Positions 47,041 to 56,900 of a stretch of DNA of 64,000 nt are shown piece after piece (the first letter of the stretch is position 1; each line of letters opens with the position of its first letter). The position numbers and the translations under genes are program-made. The notes beneath the pieces were generated by a model. That model had not been told where the DNA came from. It was given only the letters and a program-made list of their open reading frames with translations, and made no database searches. Source of the DNA: Clostridia bacterium. Lineage in GTDB: Bacteria; Bacillota; Clostridia; Monoglobales; Monoglobaceae. Location of the stretch: assembly GCA_017456605.1 (NCBI GenBank), contig JAFTJA010000014.1, positions 1 to 64,000 on the forward strand, written 5' to 3'.

Positions 47041-47951
47041 TAGTGAGCACCTCCAATAATATCATTTAAATCTTTTATTCCATATTTTTGCATTACTGCA
47101 GGCAAATTGTTAACAATATCACGGCTTGCAAAGGGGTCAACCAGGTTTGCTGCACCAATTTCCACTGCGGTCGCACCTGCAAGCATCATTTCGATAACAT
47201 CTTCGGCGGAGGAAACGCCGCCCATACCGATAATCGGGATTTTCACAGCCTCATACACCTGATAAACCATACGCACTGCAACCGGGAAAATCGCCGGACC
47301 TGAAAAACCGCCCATCTTGTTTGCGATGACGCACTTTTTGGTCTTCAAATCAATCCGCATACCAAGAAGTGTGTTTATAAGGCTTATACCATCAGCGCCC
47401 GCGTCCTCACAAGCTTTTGCGATAGATACAATGTCGGTGACATTTGGCGAAAGCTTAATAAATACAGGCTTTGTGGTTACCTTTTTAACAGCTTTTGTAA
47501 CCTCAGCAGCAGACTCGGGTGATGTTCCAAAACTCATACCGCCGCCGTGAACGTTGGGACATGAGACATTCACCTCAAACCAGCCGATTTGCGGCTCGCT
47601 ATCAAGTGCCTCACAAGTATAAGTATATTCATCAATGGAAAATCCACTGACATTTGCCATAACGGGCTTATTGAAAACCTCACGAAGCTTGGGGAGTTCA
47701 ATGTTTTTTACCGCCTCAACACCCGGGTTTTGAAGTCCTACGGAGTTTATCATTCCCATGGGGCATTCAGCAATTCTTGGGGTGGGGTTGCCAAAGCGTG
47801 GATCTTTTGTTGTACCTTTGAAGGAAAACGTACCAAGACAGTTTATGTCATAAAGCTCTGCGAATTCATAGCCAAAGCCAAAAGTTCCGCTGGCGGGGAT
47901 TATGGGGTTGTCAATGGTTATTCCCGAAAGGTTTACTTTTGTGTTTACCAT
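47040..47951 (-). CDS. pyrD: Dihydroorotate dehydrogenase B, catalytic subunit
   Basis: 303 residues from ATG 47951, behind GGAGGAG; a frame starting 28 codons earlier lies inside pyrK and is discarded. The FMN enzyme oxidises dihydroorotate to orotate and passes electrons to PyrK and NAD+. Motifs: [25 protein letters not shown] with the class 1B catalytic Cys, and I-I-G-M-G-G-V-S. Overlaps pyrK by 7 nt. Confidence 0.97.
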   Translation of the reverse strand: MVNTKVNLSGITIDNPIIPASGTFGFGYEFAELYDINCLGTFSFKGTTKDPRFGNPTPRIAECPMGMINSVGLQNPGVEAVKNIELPKLREVFNKPVMANVSGFSIDEYTYTCEALDSEPQIGWFEVNVSCPNVHGGGMSFGTSPESAAEVTKAVKKVTTKPVFIKLSPNVTDIVSIAKACEDAGADGISLINTLLGMRIDLKTKKCVIANKMGGFSGPAIFPVAVRMVYQVYEAVKIPIIGMGGVSSAEDVIEMMLAGATAVEIGAANLVDPFASRDIVNNLPAVMQKYGIKDLNDIIGGAH

Positions 47952-48676
47952 ATAATCTCCTCCCTCAAAAGAACCGGACCGTCCTTGCAAATTCTCTTGT
48001 TGCCATATTTGGTTTTGCATGAGCAACCCATACAAGCGCCAAAACCGCAGCCCATACGTTCTTCAAAGCTATACTGTCCTGAAGTTTTTGCAACCTTTTC
48101 GATTGCTTTAAACATCGGCTCAGGACCGCAGGTGAAGAAGTAGTCATAATTTATATCTTTCATAGCATCTGTGACAAAACCGCGGATTCCATAAGAACCA
48201 TCAGCTGTTGTAACCAACACGTTTGCACCGAGTTTTTTGAATTCTTCTTCAAAGAATACATCCTCGCGGCTGTTAAAGCCCAGGATAACGGTTGGCTGCT
48301 TGCTCTCTGAAATCAGTTTCTTGCAAAGATTATACATTGGCGGAACACCAACACCGCCGCCGATAAGGAGGGGGGAGAAGCCGCTCTTTTCTGTGTCAAA
48401 GCCGTTGCCTAGAGCGATAAGGATATCAAGCACTTTGCCAGGTTTATAGCTGCTCATTTTTTCAGTTCCAACGCCCACAACCTTATAAATAAGCGTCAAA
48501 GTTTTATCATCGTAATCGCATATTGATATAGGCCGTCTTAAATATTGGTCTTCAAGCTTGATGTTCACAAACTGACCGGGGTGAACAATGTCACTTGTAT
48601 CGCCGGACAGAACCATAAGATAGATATCTCTTGCGATTTTTTCGTTTTTTGTTATAGTAAAAAGTTCTTGTTTCAC
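47945..48676 (-). CDS. pyrK: Dihydroorotate dehydrogenase B, electron transfer subunit
   Basis: 243 residues. The FAD domain has R-R-P-I-S-I-C-D; the NAD domain has L-L-I-G-G-G-V-G-V-P-P. The 2Fe-2S ligands are four Cys in E-E-R-M-G-C-G-F-G-A-C-M-G-C-S-C. PyrK transfers electrons from PyrD's FMN to NAD+ in the heterotetrameric enzyme. ATG 48676, 15 nt after carB. Confidence 0.97.
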   Translation of the reverse strand: MKQELFTITKNEKIARDIYLMVLSGDTSDIVHPGQFVNIKLEDQYLRRPISICDYDDKTLTLIYKVVGVGTEKMSSYKPGKVLDILIALGNGFDTEKSGFSPLLIGGGVGVPPMYNLCKKLISESKQPTVILGFNSREDVFFEEEFKKLGANVLVTTADGSYGIRGFVTDAMKDINYDYFFTCGPEPMFKAIEKVAKTSGQYSFEERMGCGFGACMGCSCKTKYGNKRICKDGPVLLREEIIW

Positions 48677-48691
48677 AATACATTACCTTTC

Positions 48692-51600
48692 TTATGCATC
48701 AATGGTTGAAATGCCGATGGTGTTTTGTTCCAGAACGTCCACCAAAACCTTAACAGTATCAAGTGCGGTAAAGAGGTTTACGTTGTTTTCTGTAGCCAAA
48801 ATTCGAATTTCCTGACCGTCGTGGGCTGAATTTGAGCTAACATCACTGGTGTTAATGAGGTAAGAAATATGTCCCTGACGGATTGCCTCGGGAATTTCCT
48901 CACTGCCCTCACTTATTTTCTTGAATGCATGAGTACGGATGCCGTTCTTTTTCAAGAATTCAGCGGTACCGCGTGTTGCCTGAATGTTAAAACCAAGGTT
49001 GTAGAAACGACGAATGAGTGAAAGAGCTTCTTCTTTATCCTTGTCAGCAACGGTTACAAGAACAGTACCATAGTTCTGGAGCTTCATACCTGACGCCTGA
49101 AGGGCTTTGTAAAGTGCGCGGTTGAGCGTGTCGTCATATCCGATTGCTTCACCTGTTGATTTCATTTCAGGTGAGAGGTATGCGTCAAGACCGCGTAGTT
49201 TGTTGAATGAGAACACCGGAACTTTTACATACCAGCGGTTTTTCTCTGTGGGGTAGGTTTTCTTGATGCCCTGTGATTTAAGGCTCTTGCCCATAATTAC
49301 GTTTGTTGCAATGTCAGCAAGGCTATATCCTGTAGCCTTTGAAAGGAAGGGAACAGTTCTTGAAGAACGGGGATTAACCTCGATAATAAACACATTGTCA
49401 TCTTTGTCAACAATGAACTGAATATTGTAAAGACCAACGATTCCAATTCTCAGACCAAGCTGCTTTGCATATTTGAGAATGGTCTTTTTAACCTTTTCTG
49501 AAATACTGAATGAGGGGTAAACACTTATTGAGTCACCACTGTGGATGCCAGTGCGTTCAACAAGCTCCATAATGCCGGGGACAAATACGTCCTTGCCGTC
49601 ACAGATAGCGTCAATTTCAACTTCTTTTCCAACAATGTATTTGTCAACCAGAACAGGCTTATCCTCATCAATTTCAACGGCTGTTTTGAGGTAGTGACGA
49701 AGGGCTTCTTCGTTTGCAACAATCTGCATTGCACGGCCGCCAAGAACGAAGCTTGGACGCACCAGAACGGGATAGCCAATTTCTTCTGCGGCTTTTACGC
49801 CGTCCTCAATTTTTGTAACAGCCTTGCCCTTTGGTTGAGGGATGTTGAGCTTTTTGAGTATCTTTTCAAATGCATCACGGTTTTCAGCTCTGTCGATTGC
49901 CTCACAGTCTGTGCCGATAATTTTCACACCACGGTCGGTGAGGGGTTGTGCGAGGTTGATGGCGGTTTGGCCACCCAGTGATGCGATAGTGCCCTCGGGA
50001 TTTTCAAAGAGGATGATGTTCATAGCATCCTCGGTTGTAAGAGGCTCGAAGTAGAGCTTGTCCGCTGTTGTATAGTCGGTTGAAACTGTTTCGGGGTTGT
50101 TGTTTATGATGATTGCTTCATATCCGGAATTCTTGATAGTAGTAACAGCATGAACTGTTGAATAGTCAAATTCAACGCCCTGACCGATACGGATAGGGCC
50201 TGCACCAAGGACTACAACCGACTTTTTGTCAGTAATTCTTGAATCGTTTTCGCCTGTATATGTTGAATAGAAATAAGGAATGTAAGCACCGGTGTGGCAG
50301 GTGTCAACCATTTTGTAAACCGGCATAATTTTATTCTTTCTTCTCATATTGAAGACGTCAATCTCGGATTCATTCCAAAGCTTTGCGATAAAGGCATCAC
50401 TAAAGCCCATAACCTTTGCGTCTTTAAGAATTACCGCGTCGTTTTTGTTGGCTTTGACAACTTCTTCAAAATCGGTTATTCTTTTGATTGCCTCAAGGAA
50501 GTAGGAGGTAATCATTGTGATTTCATGAAGTTCTTCAACGGTTTTTCCGCGTCTTAAGAGCTGTGCAACAGCATAGATTGTGTCGTCACGGAATTCCTTG
50601 ATGTATTCAAGCAAATCGCTGTCTGACATATTTTCAAACTTAGCCATCCAGAAGTGGTTCACACCGATTTCAAGAGAACGGACGGATTTTAGCATACATT
50701 CTTCCAAAGTAGAGCCAATACCCATAACCTCGCCCGTTGCTTTCATCTGTGTGCCAAGCTTGTTGTTTGCAGATGTGAATTTGTCAAATGGGAATCTTGG
50801 GAACTTTGCAACAATATAGTCAAGACGCGGCTCAAACGCTGCGTTGGTGTTTGCGATTTTGATTTCTTCAAGAGACATACCAACGGCAATTTTTGCGGTA
50901 ACTCTTGCTATCGGGTAGCCGCTTGCTTTTGATGCAAGGGCAGAGGAACGTGAAACTCTGGGGTTAACCTCGATGAGGTAATATTCAGAGGTTTCGGGAT
51001 TAAGTGCAAACTGAACATTGCAGCCACCCTCGATTTTGAGCTCACGGATGATTTTTATTGCACTGTCATTGAGCATTTTAAGGTCGTGGTCATTAAGGGT
51101 GAGGATTGGCGCAACAACTATACTGTCACCAGTGTGAACACCAACAGGGTCGATATTTTCCATACCGCAGATGGTGATTGCGGTATCGTTTGAGTCACGC
51201 ATAACCTCAAATTCGATTTCTTTGTAGCCCTTAACGCTTTTTTCAATAAGAACCTGAGAAACAGGTGAAAGCTTGAATGCGTTTGTACCTATTTCAATCA
51301 GTTCTGCTTCGTTATAAGCAAAGCCGCCACCTGTTCCGCCAAGAGTGAAAGCAGGGCGAAGAACAACGGGGTAGCCGATTCTTTTTGCGGCTTCTTTTGC
51401 TTCGTCAAGTGAATATGTGATTTCAGAAGGAATAACAGGCTCACCGATTGACTGACACAACTCTTTGAAAAGCTCGCGGTCTTCGGCACGTTCGATACTT
51501 TCGCTTTTTGTTCCAAGCAGCTCAACGTTACATTCTTTGAGGATACCTTTCTTTTCAAGCTGCATAGCAAGGTTGAGACCAGTCTGTCCGCCAATGCCTG

Positions 51601-51862
51601 GAACGATTGCGTCCGGTCTTTCATAGCGGATGATGCGTGCAATATATTCAAGAGTAAGAGGCTCCATATATACCTTGTCTGCGATGGTGGTGTCTGTCAT
51701 AATTGTCGCAGGGTTGGAGTTTGCAAGGACAACCTCATAGCCCTCTTCCTTGAGTGCAAGACACGCCTGAGTGCCTGCATAGTCAAATTCAGCAGCTTGT
51801 CCTATAACGATAGGACCCGAGCCTATAATAAGTATTTTCTTCAAATCTGTTCTTTTTGCCAT
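48692..51862 (-). CDS. carB: Carbamoyl-phosphate synthase large subunit
   Basis: 1056 residues from ATG 51862, behind AGGAGGA. Two homologous ATP-grasp halves are visible: the first begins K-I-L-I-I-G-S-G-P-I-V-I-G-Q-A, the second V-V-L-G-A-G-P-I-R-I-G-Q-G-V-E-F-D-Y near residue 545. The C-terminal MGS-like domain (about 915-1056) is the allosteric site. The partner glutaminase CarA, usually encoded just upstream, is not in the operon or elsewhere in the window. 19 nt after pyrC. Confidence 0.98.
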   Translation of the reverse strand: MAKRTDLKKILIIGSGPIVIGQAAEFDYAGTQACLALKEEGYEVVLANSNPATIMTDTTIADKVYMEPLTLEYIARIIRYERPDAIVPGIGGQTGLNLAMQLEKKGILKECNVELLGTKSESIERAEDRELFKELCQSIGEPVIPSEITYSLDEAKEAAKRIGYPVVLRPAFTLGGTGGGFAYNEAELIEIGTNAFKLSPVSQVLIEKSVKGYKEIEFEVMRDSNDTAITICGMENIDPVGVHTGDSIVVAPILTLNDHDLKMLNDSAIKIIRELKIEGGCNVQFALNPETSEYYLIEVNPRVSRSSALASKASGYPIARVTAKIAVGMSLEEIKIANTNAAFEPRLDYIVAKFPRFPFDKFTSANNKLGTQMKATGEVMGIGSTLEECMLKSVRSLEIGVNHFWMAKFENMSDSDLLEYIKEFRDDTIYAVAQLLRRGKTVEELHEITMITSYFLEAIKRITDFEEVVKANKNDAVILKDAKVMGFSDAFIAKLWNESEIDVFNMRRKNKIMPVYKMVDTCHTGAYIPYFYSTYTGENDSRITDKKSVVVLGAGPIRIGQGVEFDYSTVHAVTTIKNSGYEAIIINNNPETVSTDYTTADKLYFEPLTTEDAMNIILFENPEGTIASLGGQTAINLAQPLTDRGVKIIGTDCEAIDRAENRDAFEKILKKLNIPQPKGKAVTKIEDGVKAAEEIGYPVLVRPSFVLGGRAMQIVANEEALRHYLKTAVEIDEDKPVLVDKYIVGKEVEIDAICDGKDVFVPGIMELVERTGIHSGDSISVYPSFSISEKVKKTILKYAKQLGLRIGIVGLYNIQFIVDKDDNVFIIEVNPRSSRTVPFLSKATGYSLADIATNVIMGKSLKSQGIKKTYPTEKNRWYVKVPVFSFNKLRGLDAYLSPEMKSTGEAIGYDDTLNRALYKALQASGMKLQNYGTVLVTVADKDKEEALSLIRRFYNLGFNIQATRGTAEFLKKNGIRTHAFKKISEGSEEIPEAIRQGHISYLINTSDVSSNSAHDGQEIRILATENNVNLFTALDTVKVLVDVLEQNTIGISTIDA

Positions 51863-51881
51863 TTTTCTTTTCCTCCTGAAT

Positions 51882-53153
51882 TTATATTTTCTGTTCCTGC
51901 CATACAATGTGTCCATTATGTATGGTCATCAAACATCTGCCGAAAACTTCGTCGCCTTCAAAGGGCGTGCTGCGTCCTTTTGACAAAAAGTCTTCGGGGT
52001 TTATCTTATATTTTGCATCAAGGTCAAAAACCGTAAGGCTGGCTTTTGCACCTTCCCTGATTTCTGCCCCTATTCCAAATCTCTTTCGCGGGTTGTCGCA
52101 GAGGAGAGAGAGGAGCTTTTCAAGGGTGATGATATTTGTTTTAACAAGATGTGTGTAAAGTATGGGAAAGGCGGTTTCAATCCCCACAACGCCCATAAGG
52201 CTGTCTTTTAGACCTTTTGATTTTTCTTCAGCCGAGTGTGGGGCATGGTCGGTTGCAATCATATCGATTGTGCCGTCTTTTATTCCCTCAAGAAGTGCTA
52301 AGCGGTCTTCCTCGCTGCGAAGGGGTGGGTTCATTTTAAATCTGCCGTCTTCCCGCAAATCTTTGTCGGATAAAACAAGGTAATGTGGAGCGGTCTCGCA
52401 GGTAACGTCAAGCCCGTCTTTTTTTGCCTGCCGGATGAGTTCAACGCTTTCTTTGGTTGAAATGTGGCAGACGTGATAGCGGCACCCTGTTTCTTTTACA
52501 AGCTCAAGGTCGCGTTTTATGGGACCCCATTCGCTCATTGACGGGATGCCCTTGTGACCATGTTCTTTTGCGTAGATACCGTCATGTATATATCCACCGT
52601 TGAGCAACGAATTATCCTCACAGTGGGCGGAAATAATTTTTCCCAGATGTTTGGCTTCAAGCATTGCCCGTTTCATCATATCAGGGCTTTGCACACCTCG
52701 CCCGTCATCGGAAAAGCCGGCTACAAAAGGTGACATATCCGCCATATTAGACAGTTCCTCGCCCAGCTCTGATTTTGTAATGGTTCCAAATGGATAAACG
52801 TCAATCACTGCTGAATTTTTGATTGCATCAAGCTGGACCTTGAGATTTTCAGAACAATCAGGTGCAGGGCTCAGGTTTGGCATACTGCACACCGAGGTGT
52901 ACCCTCCGCGGGCACAGGCGCGAGTCCCGCTTTCGATGGTTTCCTTATATAAAAAACCCGGCTCTCTCAGATGAACGTGAACATCTGTAAAACCGGGAAA
53001 AATGTATTTGTTATTAAAAGAAATAGTTGTAGAAGGGAATTTGGAAACAAGAGGAGTGTATTCAAGAAACACTTTGCCGTCAGCAATGAAAATATCCTGC
53101 TTTGTGAACTTGCCGTCTGTATAAACTTGCGCATCCTTTAAAATACAATTCAT
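51882..53153 (-). CDS. pyrC: Dihydroorotase
   Basis: 423 residues from ATG 53153, behind AAAGGG; the frame is open for 73 more codons upstream but these contain the promoter and are not translated. Class I multidomain dihydroorotase: metal ligands in F-P-G-F-T-D-V-H-V-H-L-R-E-P-G, H-C-E-D-N, H-V-C-H-I-S-T-K and A-T-D-H-A-P-H. The enzyme cyclises carbamoyl-aspartate to dihydroorotate. First gene of the operon, starting about 22 nt after the predicted transcription start. Confidence 0.97.
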   Translation of the reverse strand: MNCILKDAQVYTDGKFTKQDIFIADGKVFLEYTPLVSKFPSTTISFNNKYIFPGFTDVHVHLREPGFLYKETIESGTRACARGGYTSVCSMPNLSPAPDCSENLKVQLDAIKNSAVIDVYPFGTITKSELGEELSNMADMSPFVAGFSDDGRGVQSPDMMKRAMLEAKHLGKIISAHCEDNSLLNGGYIHDGIYAKEHGHKGIPSMSEWGPIKRDLELVKETGCRYHVCHISTKESVELIRQAKKDGLDVTCETAPHYLVLSDKDLREDGRFKMNPPLRSEEDRLALLEGIKDGTIDMIATDHAPHSAEEKSKGLKDSLMGVVGIETAFPILYTHLVKTNIITLEKLLSLLCDNPRKRFGIGAEIREGAKASLTVFDLDAKYKINPEDFLSKGRSTPFEGDEVFGRCLMTIHNGHIVWQEQKI

Positions 53154-53181
53154 GGTAAATCCCTTTCTGACATTTTCATAT

Positions 53182-53210
53182 ATTCTATCACAAACAAAGG
53201 TCGGTGTCAA
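53182..53210 (-). promoter_or_regulatory. Promoter of the pyrimidine operon
   Basis: On the minus strand TTGACA (53205-53210), 17 bp, TAGAAT (53182-53187), extended -10 TGA. Transcription would begin near 53175, leaving a leader of only about 22 nt, too short for a PyrR attenuator. Confidence 0.88.
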
Positions 53211-53234
53211 CACAAAAACAAATATTTTTGTAAA

Positions 53235-53266
53235 TAAAAACACGCCCGAAATTTTGGACGTGTTTC
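53235..53266 (-). terminator. Terminator of the isomerase-like pseudogene
   Basis: AAACACG and CGTGTTT pair (with CC/GG extension) around an A/T loop and run into TTATTT on the minus strand, about 12 nt after the last in-frame stop. Confidence 0.75.
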
Positions 53267-53277
53267 TCAGAAAGCTT

Positions 53278-53546
53278 TTATGCCATGTTGTATTTTTTGA
53301 GCATTTCCTTTTCAAAGTTGAGGAGATATGCTGCTTCTTCGTCAATGCGAGCTTCGGTGGGATTTTCCACAAGGTTTATGTCAACGCTGTGGTTCTGGCA
53401 CCGATTGCACCGACAATGATTATGTAATCATATCAGTTTTCAGAAAGAACCTTTTTCATATCTTCACGAGCGGATGCAATAAGCTCGCCGGAGAAGAACC
53501 TGCGGTTCCCAAAGAACAGTGCAAAAGTTAGATTGTTTTTTGTCAT
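53278..53546 (-). pseudogene. Remnant of a sugar isomerase-like gene (N- and C-terminal scraps)
   Basis: ATG 53546 opens a 37-residue frame to a stop at 53433-53435: M-T-K-N-N-L-T-F-A-L-F-F-G-N-R-R-F-F-S-G, then ELIASAREDMKKVLSEN. This resembles the start of COG2407 L-fucose/L-arabinose isomerase-type proteins (F-G-N-R-G-F-F-P). A second scrap in another frame, ending at 53278, reads VENPTEARIDEEAAYLL then NFEKEMLKKYNMA before TAA. Several hundred codons expected between them are missing. A ribosome site (AAAGG) and a terminator remain, so a once real gene lost its interior. The family match for the C-terminal scrap is uncertain. Confidence 0.6.
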
Positions 53547-53970
53547 TTTAATTCAAAACCTTTCTGTCTGCGTTATTATGTAGAAGCAAAGCTTTGCAAC
53601 AGACAAATAAATCTGCTGTTAAAAACGGAACAAGTCCGAATTTTAATCCCAAATTATTAACGTTAATGTAAAATGCATAAAAAATAACAAAAACATTATA
53701 AAAAATTATACATTCTTCACTCAATTGTGAAACAGCTAAACCCAAATTTTATGAAAAAAAACAGTAAAAAATTTAATTATTGAGAAGATTGTACTATAAT
53801 ATGCGAATATTGTCATAGACTATGACGGAAATTTCAATTATAATAATATTGTATTTATGATGGGATTGTACATTGTTCCAAAAATATTTCTATGACAAGG
53901 TGCAGAGTGTTAAAAATCTTTGACGATTTGTCGTTTTTACTAATTTTATTACCAGGAGGAGAATTCGATT
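53547..53970. other. Divergent intergenic region with several perfect palindromes
   Basis: 424 bp without a gene, AT-rich. It contains GCAAAGCTTTGC (53586-53597), ATTAACGTTAAT (53656-53667) and GTCATAGACTATGAC (53812-53826), plus a further CTATGAC at 53890-53896. A TATAAT at 53795-53800 lies just before the third palindrome; I see no convincing -35 for it. Confidence 0.6.
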
Positions 53971-56900
53971 ATGAAAAAAACATCAATTATTTTGTGTATA
54001 GCGATGATACTTTCGATGCTTACGCCTTTTACTGCCTTTGCGGCGGTTGCTGATGATTCAACCGACGGAAAAATCACGTGGGCGGGATATGACTGGGAGG
54101 TTAAATGTGAATCTGAATATCTGAAAGAGGATTTTTCTGCCTGTCAGTGTGGATATATATACCTTGATGACAGCGAACAGATTCATTTTGAGCTTGAAAA
54201 AGTAGGCACAAACGGTTACGGTGGTACTCATTATATAAGATTGCCGCAGAAAGCAACCTTCTGGAATGACAACTTCGATATTCAGTTTGACGTAAAAATG
54301 GTTGAACACGGTGAATTTATGGGTCTTGTTTTGTACGTACCCGGCAATAAAAGATTTTATATAACCTGGGATAAAAAGGGTTTTTCATACTATGACGGTG
54401 AGGACCGACGTGCATACGATTTTGAATTTGACAATGAATGGAAGACTTTTCGTATCGAAAGACGCGAAGATAAACTGAAATTGCTTCTCGACGGAGAACA
54501 GGTTTTGTACATTGACCTTCAGCCGATATACTGGAACAGTGCAGGAGAAACTGCTTTTCAACTTTATTCAAGGTCTTCAACAAATCTGGCGGCAAATATG
54601 CTTGTGAAAAATATGGTTATTGACAATACGACATATGAAAAAGCAATAACAATGTCACCGATTGATGGAGATGTGTTTGAACTTGGCGAACCAGTTACAC
54701 TGACTGCAAATGCAGCTATTCCAAGCAGCCCCGGATTTTTTGGTACGAACAGCACAACGGTATCTTATTATTTAGGTGATCTTAAAATAGGTGAAAAAAC
54801 TGTAACAAGAAATGGCACGCTCAGCGGCGGCGGCACCACGGGCGATTATAAATACACCCTTTCAAATTTGCCTGTCGGTTCTTATACTGTGAGGGCGGAG
54901 GCATCAGACGGCACGTTTTCACTGCCCAGGACCTTTACGGTTGAAAATACTTATGATGTAAGCATTTCAGGCAATGAAACTGTTGAGTTGGGAAATACAG
55001 CAGAAATTTCCTTTAACAATACTTCGAATGAAGATATTTCAAAGGTTTCATATTATGTGAACGGTAAGCTTGAAGAGACAGTTGAAGCATCACCCTTTGA
55101 TTTTTCAACAACGATGAAAAAGGTCGGTGTGTCTTCGGTTTATGCAGTGGGGCACCTTGCTGACGGAAGCACAATCACTACCGATGAAATATTTGTCAAT
55201 GTGAAAACTTCTTCTGCCGGTTCGTTTTCGTTGAGTCAGGAATATGATTTGTCATATACTTTTTCGTCGGGTACGGGAAAGGTAGAAGTAAATGACGGAT
55301 ATTTCGGGCTTAATATGACACATACAGAAAACGGAATAACTTATGTATCAAGGGACAATGCTTTGGCAGAGTATCCGCTGACTCCCGGTGGTGTAGGTAC
55401 ATATAGGATTGTTGTTGCGTCGGGTATTGCCGAAGTTTACCGAAACGGACAGCTTATCTTCTCGGATTATTTGCCCCGAAGCAGTGAAAGCTCAGGCCTT
55501 TCATATTCGGGGGTTTCAAGTGTATCCCTTTCGGGCAGCGGTGTTAAAAATGAACTGTTCAGGCGTGAACTTTCAGGAGAGAGGGAAATAACCGAAGAAA
55601 ACTTCAAGATAGGGTCTTTCTATTCTTTTGAATTTGACAAAGCTGATGCATCAAGTGAGTCCATACTTTTATACGACGGAGATTTTGAAATTTCACTCAA
55701 ATTTAATGGTGGAATTGTTGCAAAAACTCAGGATATCACAGGTGGTGCAATAACCGAAAAAACCATAACAGATGAGGTGAAGGCAGGATATTACAGGCTT
55801 ACTGTTTACCGCGGTCTTGCACAGCTTTTCAGAGATAACAAATTCTTGGCATCATTCAGGGCGCCGAAGATTTTCCATAAAACCTCTGTAAGAAGAGTTA
55901 TGTCCGGAACAAATAAATCTACATTTATCTCGGTGAAAAACGCGGATGACATTTATTATTTCAGTGAAGATTTTGAAAAGAAAAATGAGCTTGACCCACT
56001 TGAATACTGGTATGATTTTTATGGTGACGTTTCAGCAAGTGTAAGTTATGGCACGATGACAATTTCTGGCGACGGTATCTACCTTCTTGATGCAACAGCT
56101 GAAAACCCCGAAATCAAGTGGAGTATGTATGTCACTGACCCTGCAGACTGGAATGTTTCATCGGGCAATAGTGACTCAAAGTCTATGGCGATTGCCCTCA
56201 GATACCGCACAGAGTTTGAAAATATAAAGCTGGTGTATACGCACGAGGTGGGTCTTGACAGTTCCGGCAAAAGAACGCAAACCGGTACATGGTCCATTGT
56301 TGAAGCAGATGGAGAAGAAGAAGTAATTGATCAAAGTTATACAGAAGTAACTGCCAATGAGACCACTGTTGCTACGGCATCATATTTGATGTCACTGGAC
56401 AGCACACACTCGTTAGCACTTTCAGTTGATAATGACAAGCTTACACTTACTTGTGACGGAAATACGATATTTGACGGGGTTGAACTGAATTTTGCCGGCA
56501 ACGGCAAGTTCGGCTTTGATACCGGAGATTTTGGAATTATAAAAATTGATAATGTAAGCTATGCCGGCAATGGCAAGGTGAACAGCGGAATAAATTACAC
56601 CTATTGGGAGTCTTCAACCTATCAGGGAACTCCGTCTGCATATGAAGGTGATGCGGAAGGAGAGGCTGTTTTGGGTCTTTCAACGACAGGTGGTTATGTT
56701 TCTACCATGGATAAAGGTGACACATGGTCGGTTGTTCCAAGCAAGGGTTATCAACAGAAGAACCTTATAAAGCTTGCTTCGGGAAACTGGCTCTGTGTTT
56801 ATGATACTTCCCAGGACCAGCTTTTCAGCGTTGCTTATCTTTTGGATTCAGAGTGGAATTTGCTAAATAGAACAAATATCCAGCATTCGGGCGACGGAAT

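Noticed and set aside
53235..53266. PyrR-type attenuator for the pyr operon
   Set aside because: The hairpin is upstream of the pyr promoter (53182-53210), so it cannot be in the pyr leader; it ends the isomerase-like pseudogene.
53154..53372. 73-codon N-terminal extension of dihydroorotase
   Set aside because: It would be encoded by DNA containing a consensus promoter and the pseudogene's terminator; a proper ribosome site precedes ATG 53153.
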